Made by a program: the position numbers and the translations under genes
Source of the DNA: Hypericibacter terrae
GTDB lineage: Bacteria; Pseudomonadota; Alphaproteobacteria; Dongiales; Dongiaceae
Assembly (NCBI RefSeq): GCF_008728855.1
Contig: NZ_CP042906.1
Location: 2,356,001-2,420,000 of the forward strand
DNA: 64,000 bases
Direction: 5' to 3'
In this document: positions 1 through 8,000 of the stretch, one piece after another
Numbering within the stretch: position 1 is the stretch's first letter
How the letters are laid out: each line of letters begins with the position of its first letter
Notes under the pieces: generated by a model
What the model was told of the DNA's origin: nothing
The model's input: only the letters and a program-made list of their open reading frames with translations
Database searches by the model: none

Positions 1-1320
1 AAGATCAAGAACGAGCTTTGCAGCCGCGGCATCTACGACTACTACCGCGACGAACCGCTGACCGGCCTCAAGATCGACGCCGAGCGCAAGATCGTGGAAG
101 TGGCGCGGCCGGCGGGCGTGGTGTTCGCGCTGACGCCGTCGACCAATCCGGTTTCCACCGTCTTCTTCAAGATCATGATTGCGCTGCTCAGCCGCAACGC
201 GATCATCGTCAGCCCGCATCCCATGGCCAAGGCCTGCTGCGCCGATGCGGTGCGCTGCATGGCGGAAGCCGCCATGGCCGCGGGCGCGCCCGACGGCGTG
301 GTGCAGGTGATCGACGAACCCAGCATCCCCCTGGTCACGGCCCTGATGGCCGATCCGCGCACGGACGTGATCCTGGCGACCGGCGGCTCGCCCATGGTCC
401 GCGCGGCCTATTCCTCGGGCAATCCCGCGATCGGCGTCGGGCCCAGCAATGTCCCGGTGCTGGTCGATGCGACGGCCGACCTGGCCAAGGCCGCCAAGCG
501 CATCGTCGTCAGCAAGTCCTTCGACAATTCGGTGCTCTGCACCAACGAGTCGGTGCTGATCGCCGAAGCGGCCATCGCCGACAAGCTGCTGCGGCATATG
601 CAGAACGAGGGGGCCTATCTCTGCTCTGAGGAGGAGACCGAGCGGCTTCGCGCCTATCTCTTCCCGGGCGGAAAGTTCAATCTCCGGGCGCTGGGCCGGG
701 ATGCGAACACGATCGCCGGGGAAGCCGGCATTCGTGCGCCCGCAAAAACCAGGATACTTCTGGCGCCCTTCGATCTGCCGATGCCGGAGGAGGTCTTCGC
801 GCGCGAGAAGCTCTGCCCCGTGCTGGGCTTCCTGAGGGTGCCCAACGCGCAGCGTGGGGTCGAGGCGGCGCGGGCCTTGTTGCGCTATAGCGGCGGCGGC
901 CATTCGGCCGCGATCCACAGCAAGGATTCGCGGACCGTCCTGGCCTTCACCATGGCCGTCAATGTGCTTCGCGTCGTGGTCAATGCGCCTTGCAGCCAGG
1001 GGGCGGCGGGGTTCGACACCAATCTCGCGCCGACCATGACGATCGGAACCGGCTTCTTTGGGCGCAGCTCCATCGGGGAGAATGTCGGGCCGCAGCATCT
1101 CGTGCACTGGACCCGCATCGCCTACAACAAGGACGCGAGCGAGGTCTTCGGCGACTATACGCATCTCGAGCCCTGGGACGTGCAGGCGCCGGACGGGACG
1201 GAAGGGCTGGCGATGCCGGCACCCCGCCAGGGCGGCAGCGGCGACGATCTCGGCGAGATGCGGGAAGAGATCCGCCAGGTCATCATCGAAGAGTTGCGCA
1301 GCCTCTTCATGGGTTCCTGA
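1..1320 (+). CDS. CoA-acylating aldehyde dehydrogenase of a bacterial microcompartment (5'-truncated by window edge)
   Basis: The reading frame is open from base 1, so the N-terminus lies outside the window; 439 residues are visible. The protein belongs to the EutE/PduP/SauS-type acylating aldehyde dehydrogenases, which convert an aldehyde, CoA and NAD+ to acyl-CoA inside microcompartments. The catalytic cysteine is in SFDNSVLCTNES (codon 538-540), and a glycine-rich stretch LATGGSPMVRAAY precedes it. After a low-complexity linker (about residues 405-420) the C-terminus ends in an amphipathic helix, MREEIRQVIIEELRSLF, of the kind that targets enzymes to BMC shells. It is the first visible gene of the shell operon; the next gene begins 3 bp after its stop. 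In RMM-type compartments the substrate would be propionaldehyde made from phosphorylated 1-amino-2-propanol, but the kinase and lyase that would show this are not in the window, so the substrate is an inference. Confidence 0.9.
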   Translation, partial: KIKNELCSRGIYDYYRDEPLTGLKIDAERKIVEVARPAGVVFALTPSTNPVSTVFFKIMIALLSRNAIIVSPHPMAKACCADAVRCMAEAAMAAGAPDGVVQVIDEPSIPLVTALMADPRTDVILATGGSPMVRAAYSSGNPAIGVGPSNVPVLVDATADLAKAAKRIVVSKSFDNSVLCTNESVLIAEAAIADKLLRHMQNEGAYLCSEEETERLRAYLFPGGKFNLRALGRDANTIAGEAGIRAPAKTRILLAPFDLPMPEEVFAREKLCPVLGFLRVPNAQRGVEAARALLRYSGGGHSAAIHSKDSRTVLAFTMAVNVLRVVVNAPCSQGAAGFDTNLAPTMTIGTGFFGRSSIGENVGPQHLVHWTRIAYNKDASEVFGDYTHLEPWDVQAPDGTEGLAMPAPRQGGSGDDLGEMREEIRQVIIEELRSLFMGS

Positions 1321-1323
1321 TCC

Positions 1324-1929
1324 ATGGCCGAGTTGCGCTCCTTCATCTTCATCGACCAGTTGCAGCCGCGCACCATGTGCTATCTCGGCAGCTGGATCCG
1401 CGGGAGCCTGCCGCGCACCAACATGGCGGCGCAGATCATCGAAGTGGCGCCGGGGCTCGATATCGAGCCAATCACCGACGTGGCCCTGAAACATGCCGAG
1501 GTGCAGAGCGGCATCCTCGTGGTCGAACGCCAGTTCGGCTATCTGGAGATCCATTCGCGCTCGACCGCAGCGGTCCGGGCCGCCAGCCAGGCGGTGCTCG
1601 AGTTCCTCGACACCACGGCAGACAAGGCGACCAAGCCGCAGATCCTGGCCTCCAAGATCATCACCCGCATCGATCATCTCCATGCCTTCCTGATCAACCG
1701 GAACAAGCTGGGCTCGATGATCCTGCCGGGCGAATCCCTGTTCGTGCTGGAGATGCAGCCGGCGGCCTACGCCATCCTCGCCACCAACGAGGCGGAGAAG
1801 GCGGCGGACATCAAGGTCATCGACTACCGGATGATGGGTGCTACCGGCCGGGTCTATCTCAGCGGCACCGAGGACAATGTGCGGGCGGCCTCGATCGCCG
1901 CCCAGCAGGCGTTGGAGGCATTGCAGTGA
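1324..1929 (+). CDS. BMC-T tandem-domain shell trimer, first copy
   Basis: This 201-residue protein contains two fused BMC domains (about 1-95 and 100-200) and should form a pseudohexameric trimer tile in the microcompartment shell. Hallmarks are the paired segments IEVAPGLDIEPITDVALKH and GILVVERQFGYLEIHS, and in the second half LINRNKLGSMILPGESLFVLE and ATNEAEKAADIKVIDYRMMG. It resembles my recollection of the mycobacterial RMM BMC-T more than EutL or PduB. The start ATG is 3 bp downstream of the aldehyde dehydrogenase stop, and its own stop overlaps the next start (GTGA), which indicates translational coupling. A second BMC-T lies at 3141, so the shell uses two trimer types, possibly with different pore properties. 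Confidence 0.93.
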   Translation: MAELRSFIFIDQLQPRTMCYLGSWIRGSLPRTNMAAQIIEVAPGLDIEPITDVALKHAEVQSGILVVERQFGYLEIHSRSTAAVRAASQAVLEFLDTTADKATKPQILASKIITRIDHLHAFLINRNKLGSMILPGESLFVLEMQPAAYAILATNEAEKAADIKVIDYRMMGATGRVYLSGTEDNVRAASIAAQQALEALQ

Positions 1930-2474
1930 GCGATCGGAAATCGGGCCTGGATCGCGAGGCGATGCGCCGGATGGTTCGCGAGGTGTTGCGCGACGCCCTG
2001 CCCGAGGCGATCAAGGGCAGCGCTGCGGCGAAGGCCGCCGCGCAGAAGGTCGTGGCGAACGCGCCGGCGCCGGCTCGGGCCGAGCCGGCTGCCAAAACGC
2101 CCGCGCCGGGCGCATCACCCTCTCAGGCCCGCCAGAGCGCCGGAGAGGAAGTCTCGCTCCAGAGCGACCAGGAGCTGGCCCAGTTCGTGCGCCGGATCGT
2201 GCATCTCCTGGAGAATCCGGCGACGCGCGAGGCCGTGAAATCCGGTCGTCATGCCTTCCGGCTGAAGCGGTTCTCGTCCTCGTCGTCTGCGGCGTCTTCC
2301 GGCCGTCCGGCGGGTGCAGTCGAGAAGATCGCCAAGGGTGTCGTCAAGGAGAACACGGTGGTCGACGCCGCCAAGGCAGGCGCGCGGCTGGTCATCGGCC
2401 GAGGCGTGGTGGTCACGCCGCTGGCGCGCGACAAGGCGCGGCAGTTGGGTGTGCAGATCGAGAGGGACGTCTGA
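1926..2474 (+). CDS. microcompartment-operon protein of unknown function with a targeting-like N-terminal helix
   Basis: The GTG start overlaps the preceding stop by four bases, giving 182 residues. Three parts are visible. The N-terminal amphipathic helix LDREAMRRMVREVLRDALPE resembles a BMC encapsulation peptide. An Ala/Pro-rich linker spans about residues 35-75. A folded C-terminal region of about 95 residues ends in VTPLARDKARQLGVQIER; similar endings occur in several BMC-associated proteins. No catalytic motif is recognisable. Its position between trimer and pentamer genes, and its targeting-like helix, suggest a lumen protein or one linking cargo to shell. The mycobacterial RMM operon has, as I recall, an uncharacterised gene in the same position. 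Function is not assigned. Confidence 0.8.
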   Translation: MSDRKSGLDREAMRRMVREVLRDALPEAIKGSAAAKAAAQKVVANAPAPARAEPAAKTPAPGASPSQARQSAGEEVSLQSDQELAQFVRRIVHLLENPATREAVKSGRHAFRLKRFSSSSSAASSGRPAGAVEKIAKGVVKENTVVDAAKAGARLVIGRGVVVTPLARDKARQLGVQIERDV

Positions 2475-2743
2475 TGTTGCGCGCGACGGTCAAAGGCAAT
2501 GTCTGGTCAACCAAGCGCCTGAAGGAGATTCCCAGCGGCGCCATGCTGGAGGTCGAGCTCGACGACGGGAAGGGGACCCGCCTGGTCGCCTTCGACGTGC
2601 TGGGCTGCGGCATCGGCGAGCGCGTGCTGGTATCCACCGGCTCGGTCGCGGCCGCCTGGTTCCCCGGCAAGGCGCCCCCGCTGGACGCGCTGATCATCGG
2701 CTCGATCGACGAGCCGTCGAAGAATGGCAAGAACGCCAAATAG
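2474..2743 (+). CDS. BMC-P pentameric vertex protein (EutN/CcmL family)
   Basis: This 89-residue protein of the EutN/CcmL/CsoS4 family forms the pentamers that cap the shell vertices. Family features are the N-terminal strand LRATVKGNVWSTKR, the central LVAFDVLGCGIGERVLVSTGSVAAAW and the late LDALIIGSID. The start ATG overlaps the previous stop by one base (TGATG), so translation is coupled. A short Lys/Asn-rich tail (residues 80-89) is unusual but harmless. The length matches the family (about 85-100 residues). It is the only pentamer gene in the visible part of the operon. Confidence 0.93.
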   Translation: MLRATVKGNVWSTKRLKEIPSGAMLEVELDDGKGTRLVAFDVLGCGIGERVLVSTGSVAAAWFPGKAPPLDALIIGSIDEPSKNGKNAK

Positions 2744-2782
2744 ATTGATTTGAACCGCTATCCATCGAGCAAGGAGAGAACG

Positions 2783-3061
2783 ATGTCGAACGCAATTGGA
2801 ATGATCGAGACGAAGGGTTATGTCGCGGCCCTGGCCGCGGCGGATGCCATGGTCAAAGCCGCCAATGTGGTGATCGTCGGCCGCGAGCAGGTCGGCGACG
2901 GGCTGGTGGCCGTGATCATCAATGGCGATGTCGGCGCCGTGAAGGCCGCGACCGAGGCCGGTTCCGAGGCCGCCAACACCGTTGGCGAGCTGATCTCGGT
3001 GCATGTGATCCCGCGGCCGCATCCGGACCTGATCAAGCACTTCACCTCGGTGCCGAAATAA
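2783..3061 (+). CDS. BMC-H hexameric shell protein (PduA/CcmK family)
   Basis: This 92-residue single BMC-domain protein would form the main hexagonal shell facets. The fold is clear from [23 protein letters not shown], the edge Lys/Asn segment of that helix, [31 protein letters not shown] and the C-terminal [12 protein letters not shown] good Shine-Dalgarno, AAGGAGAG, lies just before the ATG. It is preceded by a 39-bp gap instead of an overlap, and a strong hairpin follows it, consistent with separately boosted expression of the most abundant shell protein. Confidence 0.95.
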   Translation: MSNAIGMIETKGYVAALAAADAMVKAANVVIVGREQVGDGLVAVIINGDVGAVKAATEAGSEAANTVGELISVHVIPRPHPDLIKHFTSVPK

Positions 3062-3086
3062 CCCGGATCGCCGACGGCGGATCGAG

Positions 3087-3108
3087 CCCCCGGCCGGCTG
3101 GCCGGGGG
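3087..3108 (+). other. perfect 9-bp hairpin between BMC-H and second BMC-T genes
   Basis: CCCCCGGCC (3087-3095) and GGCCGGGGG (3100-3108) are exact inverted repeats around the tetraloop GGCT. No T-run follows, so it is not a standard intrinsic terminator. Lying 25 bp after the hexamer stop, it could stabilise the upstream mRNA 3' end or partially terminate it, lowering expression of the distal trimer gene. Confidence 0.6.
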
Positions 3109-3140
3109 AGTGACGGAACCTGCGGACGGGCCCGCTGACG

Positions 3141-3770
3141 ATGACGGAATTGCGCGTCTATCTGATGGTGGAGAATCTCCAGCCGCAGTTCGCAGCCTAT
3201 CTGAGCTCGCCCACGCGGGCGCGAGGCTACCCGCCCGTCCAGGGTCAGCATTCGTTGATCATCGAGGTGGCGCCGGGACTGGCGATCGAGCGGGTAATCG
3301 ACCTGGCGCTCAAATCGGTGCCTGATGTCGAGCCCGGCATCCTCTTCGTCGAGCGGCAGTTCGGCGTGCTGGAGCTGCATTCCAGCGACCTGGCGGCGCT
3401 GAAGCGGGCGGGGCAGGCGATCCTCGAGGGGATCAAATCGAAATCCGCCGATCAGCTCCGGCCGCGGGTTCTCTACACCGACGTGATCGAGGACATCACC
3501 GACCAGCATGCGGTCATCATCAACCGGAATCGCGAGGCCTCGATGGTGATGCCGGGCGAGACTCTGCTCGTCTGCGAAATGGTGCCAGCCTTGTTCGCCG
3601 CGGTCGCCGCCAACGAGGCGGAGAAAGTGGCGCCCGAGAACACGTTGGTGAATGTGCAGATGATCGGGGCCGCCGGGCGCCTCTATATCAGCGGGCCGAC
3701 CGCGGGTGTCGTCCGGGCGCGAGACCGGATCGCCGAGGTGCTCCAGGCGATCGAAGGCCGCAGCCATTAA
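3141..3770 (+). CDS. BMC-T tandem-domain shell trimer, second copy
   Basis: This 209-residue protein with two BMC domains is paralogous to the protein at 1324. It shares LIIEVAPGLAIERVIDLALK, GILFVERQFGVLELHS, INRNREASMVMPGETLLVCEM and ANEAEKV in the same order, but is diverged in the first 35 residues, where YPPVQGQHS replaces the first copy's LPRTNMAA. It is the last gene of the shell operon and ends 30 bp from the convergent AraC-type gene. Possession of two distinct BMC-T paralogues is a feature of RMM-type loci. Confidence 0.92.
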   Translation: MTELRVYLMVENLQPQFAAYLSSPTRARGYPPVQGQHSLIIEVAPGLAIERVIDLALKSVPDVEPGILFVERQFGVLELHSSDLAALKRAGQAILEGIKSKSADQLRPRVLYTDVIEDITDQHAVIINRNREASMVMPGETLLVCEMVPALFAAVAANEAEKVAPENTLVNVQMIGAAGRLYISGPTAGVVRARDRIAEVLQAIEGRSH

Positions 3771-3800
3771 TGGCTTGTCGAGGTCTCGATCCGCGAAATC

Positions 3801-4883
3801 TCAGTTCCGGATCGCGGCGGAGGACCGCTCCAGCCGGCGGGTGAGGGCGCATTGGCGCCGGTAATGGGCCGGCGCCATGCCGGTCCATTGCCGGAAGGCG
3901 CGGCTGAAGGCGCTGAGCTCGGAATATCCGAGCAGGAAGGCGACCTCGGTCAGGGGGATATGGGGCTCCGCCACATAGCGCAGCGCCAGATCGCGCCGCG
4001 AGCCGCGCACCAGATCGTTGAAATTGACATCGAGGTCGTGAAGGCGGCGATGCAGCGTCCAGCTCGTCAAGCCGAGCTCGGTTGCCACCTTCTTGATGCT
4101 GGGATTGCCGTGCTGCAGCTGGATCTCGATCTTCTGGCGCACCAGCGCCACCAGGTCGTCGGGCCGCGCGCGCCGGCAACGGCCGCTCATGAAAGGTTCG
4201 AGCAGCGAGAACAGGGATGAGTCCGGCTCCGGCATCACGCAGTCGAGATCGCTGCGGCGGAACACGACCGAGTTGAAGGGCTGCGAGAAATAGATCGGCG
4301 TATCGAACAACGCCTCATGTTCGCGCGGCTCCGGCGGCCGGGGATGCTCGAAATGGATCTCGAGCGGCCGCCAGTTGCGGCCCAGCGCATGCCAGAAGAT
4401 GTTGCAGAACATGCCGATCGACAGCTCCGCATCCTGGCGGCGCCGGCTGATCCGGCCGTCCTCGATGCGGTAATCGAGATAGACCAGGTCGCGCTCCTCG
4501 CGCAGCGTCATGGTCGTGTTCTGCTGATGGGCGGGGAAATAGCGGCAGAAATTCCGCAGCGCGGCGGCGAGGGTGGGCGAGTTGACGGCCAGATAGCCGA
4601 TCGCGCCCAGCTGCTTGGGCTTGAAGCCATAACCGAAGCGCAGGCCGAAATTGTCGTAGCGGGTGTGGCGGGCGGCCTCTTCGAAGAGCTGGCAATATTG
4701 CGCCAGGCTCAGCTCGTTGAAGGGGCTGTCGAGGCTGTGGGCATCGACATGGACGGTCTCGAAGACGCGTCCGGCATCTCCGCCGAGGGTGGCGATCAGC
4801 TCCGCGATGCCGTTGGCGGCGGATGCGAGGATCTGCGGCCCGGCTCCGATGCCCGGCGAACCTTCCGGCAAAACGACGCCCAT
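3801..4883 (-). CDS. AraC-family transcriptional regulator with Arabinose_bd-type sensor domain
   Basis: This 360-residue protein has an N-terminal ligand-sensing domain of the Arabinose_bd type (about 30-215, including FGLRFGYGFKPKQLGAIGYLAVNSPTLAAAL) and a C-terminal double helix-turn-helix (about 255-345: PSIKKVATELGLTSWTLHRRLHD and the signature IPLTEVAFLLGYSELSAFSRAF). Related proteins include OruR- and ArgR-like activators of catabolic genes. The start is supported by the Shine-Dalgarno GGGAGGA immediately upstream. It converges on the BMC operon, so it could regulate that operon in trans, but nothing in the sequence proves the link. The adhesin gene downstream ends in the same orientation region but is read separately. 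Confidence 0.9.
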   Translation of the reverse strand: MGVVLPEGSPGIGAGPQILASAANGIAELIATLGGDAGRVFETVHVDAHSLDSPFNELSLAQYCQLFEEAARHTRYDNFGLRFGYGFKPKQLGAIGYLAVNSPTLAAALRNFCRYFPAHQQNTTMTLREERDLVYLDYRIEDGRISRRRQDAELSIGMFCNIFWHALGRNWRPLEIHFEHPRPPEPREHEALFDTPIYFSQPFNSVVFRRSDLDCVMPEPDSSLFSLLEPFMSGRCRRARPDDLVALVRQKIEIQLQHGNPSIKKVATELGLTSWTLHRRLHDLDVNFNDLVRGSRRDLALRYVAEPHIPLTEVAFLLGYSELSAFSRAFRQWTGMAPAHYRRQCALTRRLERSSAAIRN

Positions 4884-5038
4884 GATTCCTCCCGGCTCCA
4901 GCAGAGGTGCCGCCAGCGGTGATGCGCCGGCGCCAGGGAATTAAAGACCATAGGGAGAGGGGGCCACAAGCGCAGCCGCCCGGCGTCCTTCCCGGAACGA
5001 TCCTCAGCCTGTGGAAAACTCCGCGCCGACCGCGACGG

Positions 5039-8000
5039 TCAGGTCGTCAATTGCCCGTTGGCCAGGAGCGTGGTGAGCACCTGGGTCTCGTCCTGCGTGC
5101 CGCCCCAGGAGCCCTGCGAAACGCCCTGCAGCACCACGTGAAGCTGCGGATCGAAGCCGGAGCCGGCCGGACCCGCGGCACCGTTATAGTCGACGGAGAG
5201 GATCGTGTTGCCGCCGCTGAAAGAGACGTCGAAATAGGACGACAGGTTGGCCGCGGTGGCGCCGGCGCCGGTGTGGGGAGCGCCGGACAGCAGATCGCTG
5301 AAATCGAGCACGTCCCGGCTCCCGACCGGGCCGCCGATCTGGAAGCCCTGCACCGTATCGGTATCGTCGTTGGGATCGGGAATGAAGCCCTGCGCGAGGC
5401 CGTGGCCGCCGGTCAGGTCCACATTCTGGCCCGTGATCGTGAGCTGATACTGGCCGCTGCCGCTGCCATTGTTGCTGTTGCCGTTGACGCTGTCGTTGCT
5501 GCGCGCCTCGGTCTCGGTGAGGGTGCTGTCGCCGATGGCGAGGATATATTTGCCAGGCGCCAACTGGCCCTGGACGATGAAGGAATCATTGCCGTTGCTG
5601 CTGCCGTCGCTGGCGATGCCATAGAGCCCGCTGTCGTCGTTGTTGGCGCTGATCAACGGGTCGGCCGCACTGCTCCCGACCAGCCCGTTCCCGTTGCTGT
5701 CCTGGAACAAATAGATCTGCGTGTTGATGTTGCCGCTCAGGCTCTTGAGGTCGATGGTCAGGGCCTGCGCCTCGGTGCCGGTCACCTCAAAAGTGAAGTA
5801 GTGGATGTTGTGCGGATCGTCGAGCGTCGTGGTGACGGTGATCTCGCCCGATCCCTCGCTGAAGGTGGTCCCCGACTGCGCATGCAGGCCGGTGGTGCCC
5901 TCGGCCCCGCGATGGCCGGCCTTCCACTGGAAGTAATCCGGCTCGCCGTCGGCCCCGACCAGGATGTCGCTGCCCATGCCGCCGATCAGCGTGTCGACCG
6001 CCCCGTCGGGCGTCCCCGCGACCGCATCGGCCACGATCCGGTCGTTGCCGGTGCCGCCATCGAGAAGATCGGCGCCCGTGCCGCCGACGACGGTGTCGTT
6101 GCCGCCCTGCGCGAAGACCGTGTCGTCGCCGGCACCCGCGTCGATATGGTCCGCGGCACCCCGGGGGTCATTATCCTCGTAGAGCACGTCCAGATGGGTG
6201 CGGATATAGCTCAGCACTTCCTGGTCGTTCGGCGCATGGCCCAGATCGGATTGGATCTGCGCGAAGAGCGCGTCATAGCCTTCGCCGGTCACCGTGGAGG
6301 CATCGAGATGGTCGGTGTTGACGACATCGCCGAAGATGATGTCCTGGCCGTTGCCGCCGCTGAGGCTGTCGCCGCCGACAGCGTCGGGGATATCGGCGCC
6401 AGGCTGGAAGGTTCCCTCCAGCGCGAAGCCCACCTGGTCGGCGGCCGTGACGATCTCGGCACCGCCGCTATTGTCGATCTTCTGGAGATTGGCGAAGTCG
6501 CCGCTTTGAGCGGTCAGGCCGACGCCGATCGCATGCGCCTCGACTCCGAGCGCGGTCCAGACGCCACGCCAGTAATCGAGCCCGCTGCTGCCCGTCGGCG
6601 AATCATAATTCTGGAAGGTGCTCGCCTGCTCGGTCGGAGCGCCATCCGAAATGAAGAACAGCTTGTTGTTGCCGTCGAAGCCGGCGAGCGGCGCATAATT
6701 GGCCGAACTGGCGAGGCCGCTGTCGGCGAGGAACAGGTTGCGCGCGGCAATCAGGGCATCCTGGAAATCGGTGTTGCCCGACGCACTGATGGCGTTGACC
6801 GCGGTGACCAATGTGGCGAATTGCCAGACGCCGGGGCTGGTCTGGACCAGATCGCCTAAATCGTTGGCGGTCACCGTAATCGGCGTACCGGCGGCGCCGT
6901 TGAAGGGAACGACGGTGAACTTGACGGTCACTTCCTGGCCGGCAAGAAAGGCATCGTGGGCGTAGGTCGCGTATTTCTGCGCCAGCGACAGGACGACGGC
7001 CTTGGCGAGCTGCACGTTGTTGCTGTCGGCGACGCTGCCGGACTTGTCCAGGACGGCGACGCCATTCTGGTCTTCATAGAGCAGGCCGCCGGGCAAGTGT
7101 GTCGCGCCGCCGCTGTCGCCAATGAGGACATCCTGCCCCGTTCCGCCCTGCAGGATCAGGTTCGCGTAGGGCGACGTGCTGCTGACGTCGGCCGTGCCGG
7201 GGCCCGCATTGGCGCTGTCACTACCGACCAGCAGGCGATCGGAGTCGTCATCGTCGATGATATTGGTCGTGGCGGTAGCCGTCCCGGTTGCACCGCGAGA
7301 GGGCGAGATCGTCACCGAATAGTTCTCGTTATCTTCCGGAACCGTGTCTTGAATCGTGTGAATGACGAGCGTCTGGGCGCTGCCACCGCCGCCTGTAAAG
7401 GTCAGGATCGCATTGTCGCGGCTGTCGAAGTCTGTGCCTTCAGTTGCGGTTCCAGAATTCGTCTGGATCGTGACGAAGGCGGTCTGACCGGGCGCCAAGG
7501 TGGCGCCATTGTAGCTCACCGTATAGAGGGCATCATTGCCCTCGTTGACCGAGCTGTCGCCCTGGATGTTCCACACCGGCCCGGTGCTCTGGTCGACGAT
7601 GCTCGTCGTCGCCGTGCCGGTCCCGATCGCGCCCAGCGTCGAACTGGCGATCTGGACCGAGTAGCTCTCGGTCCCTTCGATCACGGTGTCGCTGTCGGCA
7701 TGAACCGTCAGCGTCTGCGAGGTGCCGCCGCCGCCGACGAAGGTCAGGATGGTGCCGTCGCGGCTGTCGAAGTCGGTGCCTTCGGTCGCCGTCCCGCCCT
7801 GGGTCTGGATCGTCACGAAGGCGGTCTGGCCCGCGGCCAGCGTCGCGCCGGTGTAGGACACCGTGTAGAGAGCGTTGCCGCCCTCATTGACCGAGCTGTC
7901 GCCGGCGATGCTCCACACCGGACCGCTGCTCTGGTCGACGATGCTCGTCGCCGCCGTGCCGGTCCCGATCGTACCCAGCGTCGGGCTGGCGATCTGGACC

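Noticed and set aside
1-3770. Carboxysome shell locus
   Set aside because: There is no RuBisCO, carbonic anhydrase or CsoS2/CcmM; the enzyme present is an acylating aldehyde dehydrogenase.
3787-3814. CGATCCG/CGGATCG stem between the BMC operon and the AraC gene as a terminator
   Set aside because: Only 7 bp, long loop, no T-run, and it overlaps the AraC coding end.
4907-6859. A 650-residue plus-strand open frame
   Set aside because: It lies opposite the VWA/RTX part of the adhesin, whose minus-strand motifs (DKSGS, GGNDTV) are unmistakable.
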